Source of the DNA: an uncultured Flavobacteriales bacterium
Lineage (GTDB): Bacteria; Bacteroidota; Bacteroidia; Flavobacteriales; Schleiferiaceae
Length of the DNA: 64,000 nt
NCBI GenBank assembly: GCA_913055685.1
Contig: CAJXKC010000004.1
Coordinates: 62,001-126,000, forward strand
Direction of reading: 5' to 3'
Made by a program: the position numbers and the translations under genes. The notes beneath the pieces were generated by a model. It was given only the letters and a program-made list of their open reading frames with translations, was not told the DNA's origin and made no database searches. Below, one piece after another: positions 46,901 to 53,763 of this stretch. Within the stretch, counting starts at the first letter, position 1. Each line of letters begins with the position of its first letter.

Positions 46901-49900
46901 GCAGGTGATAAGCGAATTCGTTTTATGGCGCGTAAGCAATCGGCGACCTATCCCAGTGAATTGGTGGTAGGTACCATGAGTGATCCTAGCGATGCCTCGA
47001 CCTTCCATTTATTGGACACCGTATTCCTCGATGGTACGACCTTTACCGAGCATATTGTGAATATCACCACCCTTAATGGTTACAATGGAACCGACCAATA
47101 CTTTGTGATTGCACATAACCAAGCCGATCCATTCGATTACCTATTGGTAGATGATTTACACTATGAAGTAATTCCTACTTGTCCCGAGGCTAGTAACCTA
47201 GCGGTATTGGCAGTGGATAGTATGAATGCGACGCTTAAGTTTGATCCTTTCAGTGGTTCAGCTGGTAACTTCCAAATTGAGTATGGTGGTTCATTCTTGG
47301 GCTCCAGCCTTAATAGCCAAGTGCTTGTAACAAACGATACGGTGACATTAACTTCACTGACCCCGAATACCAATTACTGTTTCTGGGTACGAGAAATTTG
47401 TGTGCCTGGCGATACCTCTAATTGGGTGGGTCCAGTTTGTTTCAAAACGCTTTGTCAAGCGATTAGTGCACCTTACTACGAAAACTGGGATAACCTTTCA
47501 GCTCAGAGTAAAGACTTAGGATGTTTTAGTTCTATTGAGGACCCATCCTTTGCTACTTCAAACTTTGTGGGAGTGACAATTCAGAATAGTAGCTTCTATG
47601 CGCCGCCTACTTCTCCCAACTACATCGAGTTAGATAACTCTAACCAGACTGCTTCACCATTGATGCTAATTTCGCCTATTACCACTGACCTAAATGCTGG
47701 TGATAAACGAATTCGCTTCATGGCGCGTAAGCCGAGTACTTTCTATCCCAGTACCTTATTGGTAGGTACTATGAGTAACCCATCTGATGCCAATACTTTC
47801 ACCGCACTGGATACGCTTACTTTAGATGCTACTCAGTTTACGGAGCATACGGTAGAATTTACCACGGCGAATGGTTATAATGGTACGGACGATTTCTTTG
47901 TAATTGCCCACGATCAAGCCGATCCTTTTGACTTCCTTTTAGTAGATGAAATCAATTACGAGGTAATACCAACTTGTGTGCGTCCCGATAGTCTCGCTAT
48001 CACCAATATAACTCAGAATAGCGCTTTCGCTTCTTGGGTTAATGGAAATGGTTCAGCTGCTGGTAGTTATCAAATCGAATATGGTTTAGGCTTATTAGGC
48101 GATGCCTCAAATACCCGCACCATCATCAATAATGATACGATTACCTTAAATGGTCTTACGGCCGGAACAGGCTATTGCTTCTGGGTACGCGAAATTTGTA
48201 CCCCTGGTGATACCAGCTTATGGTTAGGTCCAGTATGTTTCTCTACGCCTTGTCCGACTAGCTATAATGCGCCTTACTTTACCAATTTCGAGGGGATTAG
48301 TTTAGGTACCGCCTCAGGCACACCTGCCGGTTGGGAAAACTGTTGGACGCATAACACGATTTCAGGTAGTGTGCGTTGGGAGTCGGAAGATGCTTCTGGT
48401 GCTAATGAAAACTCATTAAATACTGGGCCCTTCTACGATAATACCTTCTCTGGTACCGCGGGAGGAACCTATATGTATTTAGAAACCTCTACCTCTGGTG
48501 GGCCGGCCGAATTAATTTCTCCCGGAATTGATATCTCTACCGTGACTAATCCAGAATTAGAATATCACTATCATATGCATGGTGCTACCATTAATAAACT
48601 GGTAGTTTATGCCGAAAACTCTACCGGTACGCGTACTGCTATCGATAGTATTATTGGTCAGCAGCAAGCCGCTCAAAGCGATCCTTTCCTACGTCGTAAT
48701 GTGCCTTTAGCAGGACTTACTGCTGGGGTGTATAAGTTTGTTTTCGAAGGACATCGCGGTACTTCCTTTACCGGTGATATCTCTATCGATGACGTGAGTG
48801 TACAACAGGGAGCTAGCTGTCCGCGTCCACTTAGCCTTACGGCTGAAGGCTTAAGCCCGAATTCGGCAGTGGCTCGTTGGAATGATCCTAGTGGAGCGCT
48901 TTCTTATCAAGTTGAGTTTGGCCCCGCAGGATTTACGCCTGGAACTGGTACCATGCAAACCAGTACCGCCGACTCATTGGTATTAACTTTTGCTAATGCC
49001 AACAACTTGTGTCAGGAGGTTTATGTGCGTTCTATTTGTACCGTAGGCGACACTAGTCAGTGGGTTGGTCCCACGGCGGTTTGTCCTACTCCAGTACTAT
49101 GTGATAGTTTAGATCAATACAATAATGCCAGCACTGCAGCGCCAATTTGGGATCAAAGTGCGCTATTTGTACAGTGGGCAGGAAGTTTTGGTGGTGACAC
49201 AGAAATTAGCACCACGCAAGCCAATAGTGCGCCTAACTCAATCCGTATCCATGACTTAGGCACCCAAGGTCTTAGTGATATTGTGGCTTTATTCGATACT
49301 ATTAGTTCGGGTGCTTGGGAAATTAACTTTGATATGTTTGTTCCTACTGGTGATGGTGCCTACTTCAATATCCAACAGAACTATGTTGGCGGTGGTACCG
49401 GAAACCTTTGGGGTGGTGAAGTTTACTTCTTGGCCACGGGTACGGCAGAAGCGGTTTATTCTACCGGTTCTATCCAAGCGGGTACCTTTACTTACAACCA
49501 AAATCAATGGTTTACCATGACTACCGTTATCGATTTAGATAATGACACGGTTTGGTTTGAGGTGAATGGTAACAGCGTTAACGTTGGCTACCAATACTCC
49601 TTGGCTAATGCCGGTGGTCCGCTACAATTCAATGGTATTAACTTCTACTCAGGCGTAAAAGCGGGTAATAGTTACGATTGTAATTACTACTTCGATAATT
49701 TCTGTATTAACCCAAGAGTGAGTAGCTGTACACCGCCTACTGGATTAATTGCCACCAGCAATGTCGGTTGTGATAGCATTGAACTCGATTGGACTTCCAA
49801 TAGCGGTACTTCGGTATTAGAGTATGGTCCTAGTGGCTTTACGCCTGGAACCGGGACTGCGGTGAATGTGAGCGCTACGCCTTATACGGTGAGCGGACTT

Positions 49901-50506
49901 AGCCCTGGAACTTCCTACGACTTTATCGTGGCCGATATTTGCGGTAACGATACCAGCGCTACGGTAACTAATACTACTAGTACCGCCAGCGGCCCCTTAC
50001 CAGTTGCAGCCTTTACTTACAGCAGCGACCTAGTGAACAGCCAATCGGTGGTTTATGTGGATGCTAGTAGTTCTAGTAATGGCTCTAGCTTTACCTGGGA
50101 CTTTGGTAATGGTGTTAGTGGTTCGGGTATGATGGACACCGTGGTGTATGTGAATGGCGGTGCTACTACCATTACTTTGATTGTAACTAATGGCTGTGGT
50201 AGCGATACGGCAACAATTAGCCTCGATCCATTTGGAGTAGAAGAGTCATTACTCGGTCAGTCTCTAAATGTGTATCCAAACCCAGCAACTAATTACATTC
50301 AATTAGATGCTAATAGCGCTTCTAGTGCGGCCATCGAAATTGTATTGCGCGACGCTCAAGGTAGAGCGGTAATCAGTACCATGGCCGACGGACATAATGG
50401 ACATCTACGTAAGCAAATTGATGTATCTCAATTGGCAAGCGGAATGTATATCCTTGAATTGCATCAAGATGGATTAAAGGTGAATCGCCGCTTGAGTATC
50501 CGATAA
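43910..50506 (+). CDS. giant T9SS-secreted multidomain adhesin-like protein, copy 3
   Basis: 2198 residues. Signal peptide MKRILLLLFSVATLFAFGQ; the N-terminal block (20-187) is clearly homologous to copies 1 and 2 but diverged at DNA level. Modules: FN3 at 188 and 284, anchor-J at 373, FN3 at 537, MAM-like at 629, FN3 at 825, anchor-J at 917, FN3 at 1091, a second near-identical anchor-J at 1182, FN3 at 1356, MAM at 1448, FN3 at 1637, a lectin/LamG-like sandwich at 1731-1939 (WEINFDMFVPTGDGAYFNIQ, DLDNDTVWFEVNG), FN3 at 1940, PKD about 2025-2110, T9SS type A domain about 2115-2198. The lectin-like module is unique to this copy and suggests glycan binding. A TATCTTCA element lies about 45-50 nt before the start. 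Confidence 0.9.
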   Translation: MKRILLLLFSVATLFAFGQGTVSTSPTLTANNGQAGITFQVQANTPVNITGIGCDLDPGFTGIDVWMRVGGVKSGTSPNVSTAGGWTKVVTNATAPNPVTGTVTAITIATPISIPANTPVGFYVNSLGGSQVNYRTGQSTDQVVFSDGTLTLSVADSVAYGGGLPNPTFNPRRFIGSVTYALGISGSCANMFSNFSVDSIGTDSAVVNWTPGTGNTGFRMEYGLQGFTQGNGTVVTGSYPANNPPITLTGLTPDSDYDIYFTEYCGTDSVYFPGPQSFTTEPICPAPSNITILSLDSVSVTFTYTATTDSINWEWGPNGFQQGTGTSGTAIGDTVTVSGLSPNTAYDLVITSDCSDRGDGLSRPSRISFTTDCGYASVRFTENFDASAFPCLRAYTDVSVGAPSVSITTGFSPTSPPQQLFLSNSSATGAGEDVILVFQPFYGMNNLNRMVEFNAKTSASTTTTLDVVSFPNPDSLGIYNVIQTVTLNGSNQRFTVNLDANSNYNGTDQIIGLRHGAQSTFQSIYVDDFVYDVIPTCPPINPFSVNYSAVGSNVYLSWSSGNSSQGGQVTWGSPGFTPGSNSNLVTTPDSTATVSGLSPNTVYDFYIQDSCGTNDVSVWVGPYSILTGCAAPSPTNLPWTDGFENYSTGPTFNGSANLCDVTHSWRFEASDENTSRLRLQAGAAYYRNGVQAATLDHNPSAGAVQTNYLTLTVNLSNYTTSGGIELGFYVMSHAQEANPNNRVWARGAPTDPWIEVADLDAIRTASATYDSVQSLNIKAFIDAAGQSIGAETQIRFGQAGRFSSFSTSFSDGFTFDDITLNAVSCPEPAGITAGNLYDTTATMSWTGSASNYQYWFGPGGFYQGSTTLGGTKAFTTNNSVVIDTLSGQTCYQFLVRSVCAAGDTSAWAGPFDFCTPCSPISAPYFEDWDGLTAQSKDLGCFTSIEDPGFATSNFIGVTVQNSSFYNPTSSPNYIEFDNSNVTTSPLMMISPPASDITAGDKRIRFMARKQSATYPSELVVGTMSDPSDASTFHLLDTVFLDGTTFTEHIVNITTLNGYNGTDQYFVIAHNQADPFDYLLVDDLHYEVIPTCPEASNLAVLAVDSMNATLKFDPFSGSAGNFQIEYGGSFLGSSLNSQVLVTNDTVTLTSLTPNTNYCFWVREICVPGDTSNWVGPVCFKTLCQAISAPYYENWDNLSAQSKDLGCFSSIEDPSFATSNFVGVTIQNSSFYAPPTSPNYIELDNSNQTASPLMLISPITTDLNAGDKRIRFMARKPSTFYPSTLLVGTMSNPSDANTFTALDTLTLDATQFTEHTVEFTTANGYNGTDDFFVIAHDQADPFDFLLVDEINYEVIPTCVRPDSLAITNITQNSAFASWVNGNGSAAGSYQIEYGLGLLGDASNTRTIINNDTITLNGLTAGTGYCFWVREICTPGDTSLWLGPVCFSTPCPTSYNAPYFTNFEGISLGTASGTPAGWENCWTHNTISGSVRWESEDASGANENSLNTGPFYDNTFSGTAGGTYMYLETSTSGGPAELISPGIDISTVTNPELEYHYHMHGATINKLVVYAENSTGTRTAIDSIIGQQQAAQSDPFLRRNVPLAGLTAGVYKFVFEGHRGTSFTGDISIDDVSVQQGASCPRPLSLTAEGLSPNSAVARWNDPSGALSYQVEFGPAGFTPGTGTMQTSTADSLVLTFANANNLCQEVYVRSICTVGDTSQWVGPTAVCPTPVLCDSLDQYNNASTAAPIWDQSALFVQWAGSFGGDTEISTTQANSAPNSIRIHDLGTQGLSDIVALFDTISSGAWEINFDMFVPTGDGAYFNIQQNYVGGGTGNLWGGEVYFLATGTAEAVYSTGSIQAGTFTYNQNQWFTMTTVIDLDNDTVWFEVNGNSVNVGYQYSLANAGGPLQFNGINFYSGVKAGNSYDCNYYFDNFCINPRVSSCTPPTGLIATSNVGCDSIELDWTSNSGTSVLEYGPSGFTPGTGTAVNVSATPYTVSGLSPGTSYDFIVADICGNDTSATVTNTTSTASGPLPVAAFTYSSDLVNSQSVVYVDASSSSNGSSFTWDFGNGVSGSGMMDTVVYVNGGATTITLIVTNGCGSDTATISLDPFGVEESLLGQSLNVYPNPATNYIQLDANSASSAAIEIVLRDAQGRAVISTMADGHNGHLRKQIDVSQLASGMYILELHQDGLKVNRRLSIR

Positions 50507-50528
50507 TTCCAATTTTTGATAGATTTAG

Positions 50529-50567
50529 AATCCCGTCGAGGCTTTTTGCCTCGTCGGGATTATTTTT
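50529..50567 (+). terminator. rho-independent terminator of adhesin 3
   Basis: AATCCCGTCGAGGC, loop TTTTT, GCCTCGTCGGGATT: a 14-bp stem with one T-T mismatch, then TATTTTT. It differs from the hairpin of copies 1 and 2, and its T-tract overlaps the -7 box of the next gene. Confidence 0.85.
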
Positions 50568-50568
50568 G
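50561..50568 (+). promoter_or_regulatory. -7 box TATTTTTG of the Smr-domain gene
   Basis: Exact TAnnTTTG match inside the terminator T-tract, ending 4 nt before the ATG at 50573, so the transcript would be leaderless. No clear -33 TTG at the usual spacing. Confidence 0.5.
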
Positions 50569-50572
50569 TGCC

Positions 50573-51076
50573 ATGTTTAAGGTCGGGGACATAGTAAGTT
50601 TTTTAAACGATGCGTCAACTGGAGAGGTTATTGCCATCAACGGCGATAAGCTTACCATTATGATGGATTATGGCTTTGAAGAAGAGCACCATATTAAGGA
50701 TTTAGTCCCTCGTAAAAGCCTCAATATTGGGGAGGTCCAGCAAAAGGACCGACCCAAAGCGCGACTCGAAAAAGGTAAAGCGGTAGCCCATGCTCCCGAA
50801 TACTTAGAAGTAGACCTGCACTTTGAGGCTTTGGTGGATTTCCCAAAAAACTTCAGCGCCCATGAAAAATTACAGATTCAATTATCCGAAGTCCGAAAGT
50901 CTTTGGATAAAGCGCGACGAGCCGGTATTAAAAAAGTGATCCTAATTCATGGAGTAGGGCAGGGCCGTTTAAGGGAAGAGGTATATACTTTATTAGAGCG
51001 CATGGACCGACTCAGTTTTTACGATGCCTCTTATGCGCGATATGGAAAAGGGGCTACCGAGGTTGACTTACGCTAA
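50573..51076 (+). CDS. DUF2027/Smr-domain protein
   Basis: 167 residues from the ATG at 50573; an upstream in-frame TTG would start within the terminator of the preceding gene. N-terminal SH3-like barrel (MFKVGDIVSFLNDASTGEVI, about 1-55, as in DUF2027 proteins), linker, then a Smr domain (about 85-167) with the DLH motif (LEVDLHFEAL) and HGVGQGRLREEV, the HGxGxG signature of MutS2/Smr nucleases and nucleic-acid binders. Cytosolic. Smr domains act on branched DNA or on RNA/ribosomes; which applies here is unknown. Confidence 0.88.
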   Translation: MFKVGDIVSFLNDASTGEVIAINGDKLTIMMDYGFEEEHHIKDLVPRKSLNIGEVQQKDRPKARLEKGKAVAHAPEYLEVDLHFEALVDFPKNFSAHEKLQIQLSEVRKSLDKARRAGIKKVILIHGVGQGRLREEVYTLLERMDRLSFYDASYARYGKGATEVDLR

Positions 51077-51092
51077 ATAGGACCTACCTTTG
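51063..51092 (+). promoter_or_regulatory. promoter of RNase P RNA gene
   Basis: TTG (51063-51065), a 19-nt spacer, then TACCTTTG (51085-51092): the full Bacteroidota TTG-N19-TAnnTTTG arrangement, 5 nt before the predicted 5' end of the RNA. The best promoter in the window. Confidence 0.8.
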
Positions 51093-51097
51093 CGCTC

Positions 51098-51465
51098 GAA
51101 ACAGACCGCCTTATCGCCTCGACCAAGCCTAGCGAGGTCGGGGAGGAAAGTCCGGACAACATAGAGCGCCGTGCTCCTTGAAAGGGGAGGATGCTTAGTG
51201 CAGACAGAGAGTGCCACAGAAAATAAACTACCTCGACCATGTTTTGCATGGGTTGGGGCAAAGGTGAAAAGGTGCGGTAAGAGCGCACCGCATTGTTGGT
51301 GACAACAATGGCAGGGTAAACCTCGCGGGTTGCAATACCATGTATACCGAGGCCTGAGCGTTGCTCGCGCAATCTCGGAGGGTAGGTAGCATTAGATAAA
51401 TGATAAGGGCCGTAAATGAGCTTTGCTTTTATTGCGGTACAGAATCTGGCTTATAGGTCTGTTTC
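51098..51465 (+). ncRNA. rnpB: RNase P RNA (bacterial class A)
   Basis: Catalytic RNA of ribonuclease P, which trims tRNA 5' leaders. Conserved segments in order: GAGGAAAGTCCGGAC, GTGCAGACAGAGAGTG, CCACAGAAAATAAAC (CR-I to P4 region), GGTAAGAGCGCACCG, GGCAGGGTAAACC, GATAAATGATAAGG, and ACAGAATCTGGCTTATAG (CR-V). The ends pair to form helix P1 (GAAACAGACC at 51098-51107 with GGTCTGTTTC at 51456-51465), and a run of Ts follows as terminator. Ends are predicted from P1 and are approximate. Confidence 0.95.
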
Positions 51466-51480
51466 TTTTTTAAAATTAGG

Positions 51481-51651
51481 ATGGCTAAGAAAGGTTGGAA
51501 ATATTATAAAGAGATCCGCAAGGAACAAGGTTGGAAGGCTTTGGTTAAGGAAGCCGGTTGGCCGGTGGCAATCGGACTCTTTATGTTTTTTCTTATCAAA
51601 GGCCTTGTTTGGCTGGCGGTTTTCTACGGGCTTTTTAAAGCGGTAGAATAA
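51481..51651 (+). CDS. 56-residue membrane microprotein
   Basis: ATG at 51481, TAA at 51649. A basic, Trp/Lys-rich N terminus (MAKKGWKYYKEIRKEQGWKA) is followed by one strong hydrophobic helix (about 29-53, VAIGLFMFFLIKGLVWLAVFY). It lies 15 nt after the P1 helix of the RNase P RNA and is followed by a good terminator. No family recognised. The coding character (clean hydrophobic helix, amphipathic basic start) and the position make a real gene likely but not certain. Confidence 0.6.
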   Translation: MAKKGWKYYKEIRKEQGWKALVKEAGWPVAIGLFMFFLIKGLVWLAVFYGLFKAVE

Positions 51652-51673
51652 AGCATGAAGCTATTATGTTCAT

Positions 51674-51706
51674 AAAAAAAGGCTCCCATTGGGAGCCTTT
51701 CTATTT
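51674..51706. terminator. bidirectional terminator between microprotein gene and trxB
   Basis: AAAGGCTCCC, loop ATT, GGGAGCCTTT: a perfect 10-bp stem with an A run before and a T-rich run after, placed between convergent genes. Confidence 0.88.
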
Positions 51707-51721
51707 TATAAATGAAAATGA

Positions 51722-52672
51722 CTAGCCTTCAACCGCTACTTCATGTTCACTTAAATAACGTTCGGCCTCCAAGGCTCCCATGCAGCCACTTCCGGCAGCG
51801 GTAATGGCCTGGCGGTAGATTTTATCTTGCGCATCTCCAGTGGCAAATACGCCCGGTAAATTTGTGCTGGCAGTACCAGGCTTGGTTTTAATATAACCTA
51901 CCTCGTCCATATCAATCTGGCCTTTGAAAATGTCGGTATTAGGCTTGTGGCCAATGGCAACAAAGAAACCTTCTGCTTCCACTACACTTTCCTCACCGGT
52001 CTGATTGTTTTTAACGCGCACCCCGCTAACAGTTTTGTCACCCAATACTTCTAGGGTATCGGTGTTCCAAAGCACTTCAATATTAGGAGTGTCTAATACG
52101 CGCTGTTGCATAATTTGAGAAGCACGCATTTCGTCGCGACGTACCAATAAAGTTACCTTAGGACAAAGCTTGGCCAGGTAGGTAGCTTCTTCTGCGGCCG
52201 AATCACCACCACCAACAACTACTACATCTTTACCTTTAAAGAAGAAACCATCGCAAATGGCACAGGCCGAAACGCCATGACCCATCATCTTCTTCTCAGA
52301 CTCTAGGCCTAGGTATTTCGCACTCGCACCAGTGGCAATAATTACCGTACGGGCCAATACTTCGGTACTTTCATCGATGGTGAGTTTGTGGTATTCACCC
52401 GGAATCTTACTTAATTCTGCCTTGGTAACAATACCAAAACGAATGTCGGTACCAAAACGCTCCGCTTGTTTACGCAAATCTTCCATCATTTCCGGACCCA
52501 TAATTCCTTCGGGGTATCCAGGGAAGTTTTCTACATCCGTAGTAGTAGTAAGTTGTCCACCTGGCTCAAGGCCGGTATATATAATTGGCTTTAAATCAGC
52601 ACGAGCGGCATAAATAGCTGCAGTGTAGCCGGCAGGACCGGAGCCAATGATCACGCAATCGTGTTTTTCCAT
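51722..52672 (-). CDS. trxB: thioredoxin-disulfide reductase
   Basis: 316 residues, normal length for the low-molecular-weight bacterial enzyme. FAD-binding CVIIGSGPAGYTAAIYAAR at the N terminus, redox-active C137/C140 in CAICDG, NADPH-binding VVVGGGDSAAEEA, and the C-terminal FAD motif GVFATGDAQD. It reduces thioredoxin with NADPH in the cytosol. It stands alone on the minus strand with its own promoter. Confidence 0.97.
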   Translation of the reverse strand: MEKHDCVIIGSGPAGYTAAIYAARADLKPIIYTGLEPGGQLTTTTDVENFPGYPEGIMGPEMMEDLRKQAERFGTDIRFGIVTKAELSKIPGEYHKLTIDESTEVLARTVIIATGASAKYLGLESEKKMMGHGVSACAICDGFFFKGKDVVVVGGGDSAAEEATYLAKLCPKVTLLVRRDEMRASQIMQQRVLDTPNIEVLWNTDTLEVLGDKTVSGVRVKNNQTGEESVVEAEGFFVAIGHKPNTDIFKGQIDMDEVGYIKTKPGTASTNLPGVFATGDAQDKIYRQAITAAGSGCMGALEAERYLSEHEVAVEG

Positions 52673-52688
52673 TTCTCTAAATTTTAGG

Positions 52689-52696
52689 CAAAGTTA
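52689..52696 (-). promoter_or_regulatory. -7 box TAACTTTG of trxB
   Basis: Minus-strand TAACTTTG (TAnnTTTG), 16 nt before the trxB ATG. Confidence 0.5.
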
Positions 52697-52815
52697 GCTT
52701 TTTCACTAGCTTTTAATGCGGATAAAGTCACTAACTATACGAATATCAGTTTTACTTAAGTTTTTATAAATAGCGCTAAAGTGAAATTGAATTCAGAGGA
52801 ATTAATAATTAAAAA

Positions 52816-52857
52816 CTTAAGACTTGCTTAAGATGAGTGAAATATGATAGAACTCAT
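52816..52857. repeat. inverted repeats upstream of the cytochrome operon
   Basis: Two elements within the 221-bp divergent region: CTTAAG-ACTTG-CTTAAG (52816-52832) and ATGAGT-N13-ACTCAT (52833-52857). They lie 37-78 bp before the operon's first ATG, a position suitable for an operator. A poor -7 variant, TAATCTTG, lies just before the start. Regulation is inference. Confidence 0.4.
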
Positions 52858-52893
52858 TCCAACCATTAGCGCATTTTAATAATCTTGTAGTAA

Positions 52894-53763
52894 ATGGATT
52901 CTTCCCCCTCAATAGCTCAGCCTAAAATTGGGCCACTTTTATACCAATTAAGTTTAGCGGCAATCGTAATTGCGGTTACCTTTTATTTGGCCTATTACGG
53001 TTACGATTATTACCAAACTCCGCTCGAAGAAAGGTTTTACCATCCTAAACACGAATGGTTTAAAGCTACAGGCTTATTTGGTCACGGTTTAGGAATCATT
53101 GGCACCTTGATGATTGCAATAGGGGTATTCGTTTATATTCCGGCTAAGAAATATGGTTTCCTGGAGCGCTTTATTCGTCTTAAGTACCTTTTAGAGTTTC
53201 ACATTTTTCTCTGCACTCTAGGGCCTATCTTAATTCTCTTTCATACCACCTTTAAATTCGGGGGGATTGTTTCAATCGCTTTTTGGTCCATGGTGCTAGT
53301 GGTTTTAAGTGGTGTTATCGGCCGCTATATTTATTTGCAAATACCGAGAAGTATCAACGGACGGGAATTAAGCTTGCAAGAAATTCGGGCCGAGGAGCAA
53401 AATCTGGAAAGGGGTTTAGGACTGCTTTCCAAATATTCGCAAGAATGGCATCGCAAAATCTTAGCCTATACCAACCCTAAGAAAGGACTCTGGGCTCGGC
53501 CGGCATATGCCCGAAAGTTTAGGCTCGAATTAAAGCGCAACCTTAAAGAAGAAGCCGGTCTCGAACCGAGTGATTTGAAATCTATTTTACAAGCAAGCAA
53601 GGCGCAAATTGCCATGCGTCATAAAATTGAGCGGCTCGAATTAATGCAGCGACTCTTTAGATACTGGCATGTGGCCCACCGCCCATTTGCCCTCATCATG
53701 CTTTTTATTGTTATCGTTCACGTGGTCATTACGGTGGCTATGGGCTATTATTGGATTTTCTGA
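52894..53763 (+). CDS. b-type cytochrome-like membrane protein
   Basis: 289 residues with about five membrane helices: about 17-36, 62-82, 100-119, 127-148 and 264-284. Histidines sit inside or at the ends of helices, as expected for bis-His heme b: H64 (GLFGHGLG), H103 and H117 (FHIFLCTLGPILILFH), and H259, H262 and H276 (WHVAHRPFALIMLFIVIVH). A long basic amphipathic segment (about 150-250) faces the cytosol. It resembles cytochrome b561 / ferric-reductase-like membrane domains, but I cannot name the family. First gene of the seven-gene cytochrome operon; it overlaps the next gene (TGATG). It likely passes electrons between the quinone pool or the flavoprotein and the periplasmic cytochromes. 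Confidence 0.8.
   Translation: MDSSPSIAQPKIGPLLYQLSLAAIVIAVTFYLAYYGYDYYQTPLEERFYHPKHEWFKATGLFGHGLGIIGTLMIAIGVFVYIPAKKYGFLERFIRLKYLLEFHIFLCTLGPILILFHTTFKFGGIVSIAFWSMVLVVLSGVIGRYIYLQIPRSINGRELSLQEIRAEEQNLERGLGLLSKYSQEWHRKILAYTNPKKGLWARPAYARKFRLELKRNLKEEAGLEPSDLKSILQASKAQIAMRHKIERLELMQRLFRYWHVAHRPFALIMLFIVIVHVVITVAMGYYWIF

Noticed and set aside
31368-50506. Open frames of 60-150 codons antisense to the three adhesin genes (several repeated between copies)
   Set aside because: They mirror the repeated coding sequence, have no start context, signal or family likeness, and recur only because the sense strand is duplicated.
31137-50506. CRISPR or phase-variation repeat array
   Set aside because: The repetition is at protein-module scale within coding genes; there are no short regular spacers, recombinase genes or slippage tracts at the starts.
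51073-51372. 99-codon minus-strand frame
   Set aside because: It lies wholly over the RNase P RNA gene, whose conserved segments explain the sequence.
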